Of a stretch of 19,199 nucleotides of DNA, positions 14,387 to 19,199 are shown piece after piece. The notes beneath the pieces were generated by a model. That model made no database searches. It was not told the origin of the DNA and was given only the letters and a program-made list of their open reading frames with translations. Each line of letters opens with the position of its first letter. The first letter of the stretch is position 1. This DNA comes from an uncultured Eubacteriales bacterium (GTDB lineage: Bacteria > Bacillota > Clostridia > Oscillospirales > Oscillospiraceae). Location: assembly GCA_905202605.1 (NCBI GenBank), contig CAJKSU010000030.1, forward strand, positions 1 to 19,199, written 5' to 3'. The translations under genes and the position numbers were made by a program.

Positions 14387-15768
14387 CACAGTTCCATCAC
14401 AACCTTCTTAAAGCGATCGCCCCGCTCCTCAAAATTCCGGAACCGGTCAAAGGACGTGCTGGCAGGCGACAGAATCACCACATCCCCCGCCGCTGCCCGT
14501 GCGGCAGCCGTCCGAATAGCGTCGTCAAATTCTTCTACATCGATAATCTCCGGATTGGTGCCGTCATAGTCCGGCACCTTCTCCGCAGCGGCACGGATCT
14601 TCCCGGCGGTCATGCCAGTGAGCACCAGCAGTTTCACATGCTCCCGAAGCTCCGGCCCCAGATCGTCATAGCCGATGCCCTTATCCTTGCCGCCCGCCAC
14701 CATAATGACCTTCTCTTTAAAGCTGCGCAGTGCGGCGCGGGTTCGGTTGGGGGAGGAATCAATGGAGCTGTCGTAGTATTTGACCCCGTCCTTAACCCGC
14801 ACCAGCTCGATCCGATGGGCAACGCCGCCAAAGGTCTTTGCAAGGTGTTCCATCACTGAAACCGGTACAAGACCATCCACGGCGCAGAAGGCCGCCATAT
14901 AGTTTTCGATATTGTGAACGCCGGGAATCAGGATCTCGCTTGCCGGGAAGATCTCTGTCTCGGCGTCTCCGTCCACCCGGCAGATTATGCCGTCAGTCCG
15001 GAGGTAATAGCCCTTCTCCGGGCGCTTTTCTCTGGAGAACTGCATGATGCTTCCCTTGGCCTTTGGGACAAAGCTATTGGTAATGTCATTGTCCAGATTC
15101 AGCACCACCGTGTCCTCGGCGGTCTGGTGGAGATAGATATTCTCTTTGGCGGTGACATACTCCTCCATATCCTTGTGGATGTCCAGATGATTGGGGGACA
15201 GGTTCGTGACCACCGCCACATGAGGGCTTTGGGTCATGCCCATGAGCTGGAAGGAGGACAGCTCCACCACCGTTACATCGTCCTTCTGCATCTTCTCCGC
15301 CAGCGGCAGCAGCGGCGTTCCGATATTGCCGCCGCAGTATACGTTCTTCCCCGCTCCCTCTAACAGCTTTGCGATCAGCGTCGTGGTGGTGGTTTTCCCG
15401 TCGGAGCCGGTCACACCGAAAATCGTGCAGGGGCAGACAGCAAAGAACGCCTCCATTTCCGAGGTCACGGTGCAGCCCTGTTCCCGCAGTTCCATCAGCT
15501 GCGGGCAGAAGGCGTTGAGGCCGGGGGTACGGAACACCACATCCGCCTGAATTCCCTCCAGATAGTCATCGCCAAGGGTCAGCTTTGCCCCCAGCTTCTC
15601 CAGCTCCAATACCTCCGGCAGGAGCTTCTCTCTGGGAGTGCGGTCCCGGCATTCCACCGGAATGCCCTTTTCCAGCAGCATTCTTACCAGCGGGCGGTTG
15701 CTGATGCCAAGTCCGATGACGCAGACCCGTTTCCCCTTGAGGGCTTCAAAATATTCATTTACTGTCAT
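14386..15768 (-). CDS. murD: UDP-N-acetylmuramoyl-L-alanine:D-glutamate ligase MurD
   Basis: Adds D-glutamate to UDP-MurNAc-L-Ala, the second amino-acid step of peptidoglycan precursor synthesis, in the cytoplasm and with ATP. It has 460 residues, the family's usual size. The N-terminal Rossmann-like domain starts RVCVIGLGISNRPLV; the ATP-binding loop is GVTGSDGKTTTT (118-129). It continues with NIGTPLL, NLSPNHLDIH, the GGVAHRIELV and YYDSSIDSSPNRTRAAL region, VAGGKDKGI and the final LSPASTSFDRFRNFEERGDRF signature. The ATG at 15768 has AAGGA 10 nt upstream. First gene of the long minus-strand array, with a clear promoter. The other mur/dcw cluster genes (mraY, ftsW, murG) are not next to it; its neighbours are peptidase genes. 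Confidence 0.97.
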   Translation of the reverse strand: MTVNEYFEALKGKRVCVIGLGISNRPLVRMLLEKGIPVECRDRTPREKLLPEVLELEKLGAKLTLGDDYLEGIQADVVFRTPGLNAFCPQLMELREQGCTVTSEMEAFFAVCPCTIFGVTGSDGKTTTTTLIAKLLEGAGKNVYCGGNIGTPLLPLAEKMQKDDVTVVELSSFQLMGMTQSPHVAVVTNLSPNHLDIHKDMEEYVTAKENIYLHQTAEDTVVLNLDNDITNSFVPKAKGSIMQFSREKRPEKGYYLRTDGIICRVDGDAETEIFPASEILIPGVHNIENYMAAFCAVDGLVPVSVMEHLAKTFGGVAHRIELVRVKDGVKYYDSSIDSSPNRTRAALRSFKEKVIMVAGGKDKGIGYDDLGPELREHVKLLVLTGMTAGKIRAAAEKVPDYDGTNPEIIDVEEFDDAIRTAAARAAAGDVVILSPASTSFDRFRNFEERGDRFKKVVMEL

Positions 15769-15823
15769 AATCGATCAGTCCTTATACATATTTTTATACT
15801 CATATTGATATAGGCAATGTTAT

Positions 15824-15852
15824 ATTGTACACGATTGCGCGGGATTTGACAA
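15824..15852 (-). promoter_or_regulatory. Promoter of the murD array
   Basis: TTGTCA (15852-15847) and TACAAT (15829-15824) are separated by 17 bp, each 5 of 6 to consensus. Start expected near 15817, giving a leader of about 49 nt. Divergent from the rnpB promoter, with about 75 bp between the two -35 boxes. Confidence 0.8.
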
Positions 15853-15924
15853 CGGATTTTCCCGTTTCCACTGGCTTTTTCCGAAGAAATCCCGGAAAAT
15901 GCACCGCAAAATTTGCATTTATGT

Positions 15925-15953
15925 TTGACAACACATCAAAAGTACAGTATCAT
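15925..15953 (+). promoter_or_regulatory. Promoter of rnpB
   Basis: A perfect TTGACA (15925-15930) and TATCAT (15948-15953) are separated by 17 bp. The predicted start at about 15960 coincides with the first base of the P1 stem of the RNase P RNA, which independently supports both calls. Confidence 0.88.
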
Positions 15954-15958
15954 GAAAA

Positions 15959-16370
15959 GCGTGACCTGACCGGACAGCCGCGGAGGGTGTGCCGAAAGGC
16001 CCCCTGTGAGGAAAGTCCGGGCTCCATAGGGCAAGGATAACGGGTAACGCCCGCCGTAGGCGACTACAGGAAAAGTGCAACAGAGATATACCGCCATGGG
16101 TGTTCGCCATCACTATGTCAACCTTTTTGAGCCTCTACGCTCACATGATAGTGCACTGGCGCGCCGATGGTAAGGGTGGAAAGGCGAGGTAAGAGCTCAC
16201 CGGCTGCCGTGTGAAAGCGCGCAGCCCTGTAAACTCTATCCGGAGCAACACCGCAATGGAAGCAAGGCTTGCCCGGCTGCTTCCGCTTAGGTGGCTGGAG
16301 CGTATCGGCAACGGTGCGCCTAGATAGATGGCTGTCGATTACAGAACCCGGCTTATAGGTCAGATCACGC
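15959..16370 (+). ncRNA. rnpB: RNase P RNA (class A-like), catalytic tRNA 5'-processing ribozyme
   Basis: About 412 nt with the universally conserved core blocks in order: GAGGAAAGUCCGG at 16008-16020, GGUAACGCCC at 16043-16052, CGAGGUAAGAGCUCACCG at 16185-16202, and AGAACCCGGCUUAU at 16343-16356. The ends pair to form P1 (GCGTGA-C-CTGACC at 15959 with GGTCAG-A-TCACGC ending at 16370; 12 bp with one C-A mismatch). The GUGCAACAGAGA segment and the long arm between about 16098 and 16180 form P11/P12; the arm contains CACTAT/ATAGTG and GAGC/GCTC pairings and looks longer than usual. It has its own promoter and a terminator starting within the end of P1. Identification is secure; the exact mature ends are inferred. 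Confidence 0.97.
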
Positions 16371-16412
16371 AAAAGGAGCGATGCTTTGCTGCATCACTCC
16401 TTTTGCATTTTT
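16369..16412 (+). terminator. Terminator of rnpB
   Basis: GCAAAAGGAG (16369-16378) pairs with CTCCTTTTGC (16397-16406). Inside these, GATGC pairs with GCATC around loop TTTGCT, with one C/A mismatch. ATTTTTC follows. The hairpin is a strong Rho-independent terminator sharing two bases with P1. Confidence 0.93.
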
Positions 16413-16424
16413 CGGCTTTATTCC

Positions 16425-16486
16425 CTGTGCGGCGCAGTGTGAAAACATGAAATCCCTGTTTTCAGCGCAGAAAACGTCCCGCACAG
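16425..16486. repeat. Nested inverted repeats upstream of second lipoprotein gene
   Basis: An outer perfect 8-bp repeat CTGTGCGG (16425-16432) / CCGCACAG (16479-16486) surrounds an inner 7-bp repeat TGAAAAC (16440-16446) / GTTTTCA (16458-16464). It lies between the rnpB terminator and the predicted -10 box at 16522. It could be an operator for the binding-protein gene; no regulator consensus was recognised. Confidence 0.4.
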
Positions 16487-16499
16487 CAGAAATCAGCCC

Positions 16500-16527
16500 T
16501 TTTCCCCTTTATGCAGCACGCTATAAT
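16500..16527 (+). promoter_or_regulatory. Probable promoter of second solute-binding lipoprotein gene
   Basis: A perfect TATAAT at 16522-16527 lies 44 nt before the ATG. The best -35 at the right distance is poor (TTTCCC at 16500-16505, spacing 16), which would fit a promoter needing an activator. Nothing else of promoter quality lies between the rnpB terminator and the gene. Confidence 0.5.
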
Positions 16528-16571
16528 GAAAGCCATGGATTCCATCCAAATATCTGCATAAGGAGAACATC

Positions 16572-18365
16572 ATGAAGAAAAAGCTACTTTCCCTGACCCT
16601 GACCGCCGTGCTGGGGCTTAGCCTGCTGGCCGGCTGCGGCGGCGATGCGGCAAGCTCCGCCGGTTCTGCGGCTTCCTCCTCCGGCAGCGCCCCTGAGGCC
16701 GCCGCCCTCTCCTCCGCTGCGGCGCAGGAGACTGGCACCGCTCCTGCTTCCACCGTAGAGGAAGCTTCCGCTGCGGAGGAGCTTGTCCTCTCCGAGCATA
16801 ACCTCACTTTCCCGGGCAGCGACAAGGCTGAGCTGGACTACACCAATGAGCTGAGCCTCCCCATCTCCGAGGACGGCGCCGAGCTGACCATGCTCACCAC
16901 CGCAGTCAACCTTATGGGCGACCTTGGCAATCTGGGCATCAACAACTATAATGACTTTGAATACATGCAGAAGCTGGAGGAGCTGACCGGCGTTCATGTG
17001 GAAACCAACGAGGTCAACTTCTTCACCGCCTCTGAGCAGTATAATGTGATTCTTGCCTCCGGTGATTACCCCGACCTCATTAAGAATCTCGGCTCCTACT
17101 ACTCCACCGGCCTTTCCGGTGCGCTCAGCGATGATATCATTCTCAATCTCACAGACGATCTTTCGGAGTATGCCCCCAACTACAACCACCTGATTCACTC
17201 TAACCCCGGTGAAACTCGCTACTATCTCACCGATGGCATGGTACTTCAGTTCATGGGTACTTACGACAGCTACATCAACAATCAGGGACTTGTTCTCCGG
17301 AAGGACTGGCTGGAGGCATGCGGTCTGGACGTTCCCGAGACCTACGACGAGCTGCACGATGTGCTGGCGGCCTTTAAGGACAAATACAACTGTTCCACCG
17401 CCATTTATATGAACAAGAACTGCACCATCACCAACCTCACTGAGGGCTACAACGTTGCCACCTATAACGTCAGCGGCTTCGGCGGAAACGGCGGCAGCGG
17501 CGCTGTGCTCCCCTACTTTGTAGAGGACGGCGTGGTAAAATGCTCCTTCCTGGAGGACGGCTATCGGGATTACCTCACCATGCTGCACGACTGGTATGAG
17601 GAGGGTCTGATGGACTCCGACTTTGTTTCCATTGAGTATGATCCCTTCTCCAGCTACCTCAGCGGTCAGATCACCTCCGACCAGATGGGCGTATGGTGTA
17701 CCTCCGGCGAGGGCATCGACAACTATACCGTCCCCGTAGTCTGCATGGCTTCTCCTGTTCAGAACAAGGGCGATAAGCAGCATCTCACCGAAATGACTCT
17801 GGCGCCCGCCGATGACATCACCGCCATCTCCATCAGCTCTGCCTGCGAGGATCCGGAAATCGCCATGGCATGGCTGGACTACTGGTTCTCCGAGGACGGC
17901 ATCGCCTTCTACAACTTCGGTCTGGAGGGTGCCGACTACACGCTGGACGAAAACAACACCCCTAAGTTCACCGATGCCGTTGTGAACAACGAATTCGGTC
18001 TGTCCGCTTCCAACTATATGCGCTGCCGCTGTGCCTTCGGCACCATGCCCTCTCTGATGCTCCGCTACCGCAGCGCTTACCTGAACTCTGATCTGGTCAA
18101 CGAGGCATGGGACGTATGGACCTCCAATCTGGACGGCACCATGGCGATTTCCAGCAACGTCACCATGACCACAGAGCAGAAGGAAGCCGAGAGCTATAAG
18201 GCCAGCGATATCATGACCTATGCCAACCAGATGATCTCCCAGTTCGCCAACGGTGACATCGATATTGACGCCCAGTGGGATACATTCATCTCCAACCTGA
18301 AGGACATGGGCATCGACGAGTGCATCAAACTGGAGCAGGCTGCCTACGACGCTGCCAACAGCTAA
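16572..18365 (+). CDS. ABC-type extracellular solute-binding lipoprotein, linked to OYE-family reductase
   Basis: A 597-residue lipoprotein. The signal peptide MKKKLLSLTLTAVLGL ends in lipobox LAGC with Cys22, followed by a long Ala/Ser/Glu-rich flexible linker (about 24-75). The binding domain shares blocks with the paralogue at 2813-4567: EYAPNYNHLI, GLVLRKDWLEACGL, PETYDELHDVL, and the C-terminal MPSLMLRYRSAY and EQAAYDAA. It belongs to the LplA/YtcQ-like family-1-type binding proteins of ABC importers, exposed on the outer face of the membrane. The ATG at 16572 has AAGGAG 6 nt upstream. No permease or ATPase is adjacent; the next gene is a flavin-dependent reductase 82 nt away on the same strand, so the ligand may be that enzyme's substrate or a conjugate of it (inference). 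A long open frame on the opposite strand is a composition shadow. Confidence 0.91.
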   Translation: MKKKLLSLTLTAVLGLSLLAGCGGDAASSAGSAASSSGSAPEAAALSSAAAQETGTAPASTVEEASAAEELVLSEHNLTFPGSDKAELDYTNELSLPISEDGAELTMLTTAVNLMGDLGNLGINNYNDFEYMQKLEELTGVHVETNEVNFFTASEQYNVILASGDYPDLIKNLGSYYSTGLSGALSDDIILNLTDDLSEYAPNYNHLIHSNPGETRYYLTDGMVLQFMGTYDSYINNQGLVLRKDWLEACGLDVPETYDELHDVLAAFKDKYNCSTAIYMNKNCTITNLTEGYNVATYNVSGFGGNGGSGAVLPYFVEDGVVKCSFLEDGYRDYLTMLHDWYEEGLMDSDFVSIEYDPFSSYLSGQITSDQMGVWCTSGEGIDNYTVPVVCMASPVQNKGDKQHLTEMTLAPADDITAISISSACEDPEIAMAWLDYWFSEDGIAFYNFGLEGADYTLDENNTPKFTDAVVNNEFGLSASNYMRCRCAFGTMPSLMLRYRSAYLNSDLVNEAWDVWTSNLDGTMAISSNVTMTTEQKEAESYKASDIMTYANQMISQFANGDIDIDAQWDTFISNLKDMGIDECIKLEQAAYDAANS

Positions 18366-18389
18366 CCCCCTAATTTTCAATCTCATTTC

Positions 18390-18415
18390 TCCGGGGAGGG
18401 TCACCCCTCCCCGGA
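18390..18415 (+). terminator. GC-rich hairpin between lipoprotein and reductase genes
   Basis: An 11-bp perfect stem TCCGGGGAGGG / CCCTCCCCGGA closes a TCAC loop, 24 nt after the lipoprotein stop. It is followed by CTTCTACTCTTA rather than a U-tract, so it is a poor intrinsic terminator. It may instead stabilise the upstream message or allow partial read-through, giving more binding protein than reductase. Confidence 0.5.
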
Positions 18416-18447
18416 CTTCTACTCTTAAAACAGAAAGGCTGATACAT

Positions 18448-19199
18448 ATGGCAACCTATGAGCATCTGCTCTCCCCGCTGAAAATCGGAAATGTTACCCT
18501 GAAAAACCGGATGCTGAACTCCAAGTGCGTTTCCTCCGATGAAATGGAGCCGGAGTTCTCCGGCCCCTTCTATGAGCATCTGGCCAGAAACGGCGCTGCG
18601 CTGGTCTGTGTCGGCGTCGGCGCACTGCCCGACTGTGACGGAAACTACAGCCGTATGGCTCCCTGCCATATGGACGACCCCAAGAGCCGCAAGGCCTATA
18701 TAGAGATCATTGATAAGATCCATGCACAGGGCAGTCTTGCCACCGCATCTATGATGGCGATCGAGCCGCAAAATGTGATGATCTCCGACGTTCCCGACTG
18801 GAACGCCATCCCCATGACCGGTGACTACTCCGCCAACCTGTTTGAAAAGCCCGCCATCTCTGCGGAGCGTCTGGAGGGCATGATCCAGGACTTCGTCAAT
18901 GCCAGCGTCTATTTTAAGGGCATGGGCTTTGACGGTGTGACCATTTACGCCTGCTACCGGGGCAGCATTCTCGCCTGCTCCCTCAGCCCATGGTTCAACC
19001 ACCGCACCGACAAATACGGCGGCAAGAACATGGCGGAGCGTGCCACCCTGTGCCTGGAGGTATTCCGCCGGATCAAGGAGGCCTGCAGTCAGGATTTCCT
19101 CATCGAGTGTCAGACCTCTGCCACTGAGGAGGGCGGCTATACGCTGGAGGACTGGCTGACCTACTGTAAGCTCTGCGAGGGTCTGGTGGACATCTGCCA
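18448..19199 (+). CDS. Old Yellow Enzyme family NADH:flavin oxidoreductase, 3' end cut by window
   Basis: The first 250 residues of an FMN TIM-barrel ene-reductase-type protein; the frame is open to the right edge. It starts MATYEHLLSPLKIGNVTLKNRM, the standard OYE opening, with Cys27 at the position that usually tunes FMN. The family signature appears as SPWFNHRTDKYGG (180-192) followed by AERATLCLEVFRRIKEA. The preceding substrate loop, normally HxxH or HxxN in 'IHGAHGYL', reads IYACYRGSIL (166-175), with Tyr167 and Tyr170 in place of the two ligand-binding residues. Relatives reduce activated C=C bonds of enones, dienoyl-CoA, steroids or bile acids. Whether it has the C-terminal Fe-S/NAD(P) domains of the dienoyl-CoA reductase/BaiCD type cannot be seen. 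The ATG at 18448 has AGAAAGG 9 nt upstream. Probably cotranscribed with the binding lipoprotein. Family is secure; substrate unknown. Confidence 0.9.
   Translation, partial: MATYEHLLSPLKIGNVTLKNRMLNSKCVSSDEMEPEFSGPFYEHLARNGAALVCVGVGALPDCDGNYSRMAPCHMDDPKSRKAYIEIIDKIHAQGSLATASMMAIEPQNVMISDVPDWNAIPMTGDYSANLFEKPAISAERLEGMIQDFVNASVYFKGMGFDGVTIYACYRGSILACSLSPWFNHRTDKYGGKNMAERATLCLEVFRRIKEACSQDFLIECQTSATEEGGYTLEDWLTYCKLCEGLVDIC

Noticed and set aside
15853..15924. Small inverted repeat TTTTCCG/CGGAAAA (15877-15899) between the murD and rnpB promoters as an operator
   Set aside because: Seven A/T-rich base pairs can occur by chance in such a region and nothing else supports a regulatory role.
16118..16372. 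Minus-strand open frame across the RNase P RNA
   Set aside because: The region is a structural RNA gene with conserved core blocks; the frame has no supporting motif.
16381..16575. Small 64-codon plus-strand frame between rnpB and the second lipoprotein gene
   Set aside because: It begins inside the rnpB terminator, has no ribosome site and covers the repeats and promoter of the next gene.
16584..18404. Open frame of 606 codons on the minus strand across the second lipoprotein gene
   Set aside because: It is a composition shadow: the plus-strand gene has a lipobox, a clear ribosome site and family motifs, while the antisense product shows no recognisable domain.
18370..19002. Minus-strand open frame opposite the OYE-family gene
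   Set aside because: The plus-strand frame carries the OYE signature and a ribosome site; the antisense frame has no recognisable domain.

Overview
The window is 19.2 kb of a bacterial chromosome. It most likely comes from an anaerobic Clostridia of the Oscillospirales type, possibly from the gut. That is an inference from the gene families: a CdaA/CdaR pair, YnbB-type Met-gamma-lyase, DUF3343 with an EF2568-like cysteine desulfurase, LplA/YtcQ-like binding lipoproteins, strong AGGAGG ribosome binding sites, frequent GTG/TTG starts and sigma-A consensus promoters. No insertion sequence, phage gene, CRISPR array or tRNA was found. The window is densely coding, with short intergenic regions.

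Left part (1-4753). The 3' end of an NADP-type glutamate dehydrogenase gene (plus strand) converges on an ion-transporter-superfamily permease gene (minus strand), with a shared bidirectional terminator at 1302-1335. The permease has an exact sigma-A consensus promoter and a leader with two competing foldings. Next is a monocistronic minus-strand gene for a solute-binding lipoprotein, with its own promoter and terminator and no transporter partners.

Middle part (4754-15852), all minus strand. A long, tightly packed array reads from a promoter next to murD: murD, three M42-type aminopeptidase genes (the middle one has lost its catalytic residues), a YnbB-like PLP enzyme, ispD, ispF, a DUF3343 Se/S-carrier-like protein and a cysteine desulfurase. 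Most junctions are 1-7 nt overlaps or gaps; ispD and ispF overlap by 55 nt. A second unit with its own promoter encodes c-di-AMP synthase CdaA, its regulator CdaR and an RseC-like four-cysteine membrane protein, and ends at a perfect 12-bp terminator hairpin. The array joins cell-wall precursor synthesis, isoprenoid (undecaprenyl precursor) synthesis, peptide turnover, sulfur mobilisation and c-di-AMP signalling.

Right part (15853-19199), plus strand. The RNase P RNA gene (rnpB) is transcribed divergently from murD and ends at a strong terminator. After it come a second solute-binding lipoprotein, paralogous to the first, and the first 250 codons of an Old Yellow Enzyme family flavoprotein, which runs off the window. 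In this flavoprotein the usual active-site His pair is replaced by Tyr residues.

The best candidate for something undescribed is the pair 'orphan binding lipoprotein + atypical OYE reductase' at 16572-19199. Next are the inactive-looking M42 paralogue inside an otherwise intact M42 triplet, and the hairpin with a U-tract that encloses the ribosome binding site of the DUF3343 gene.
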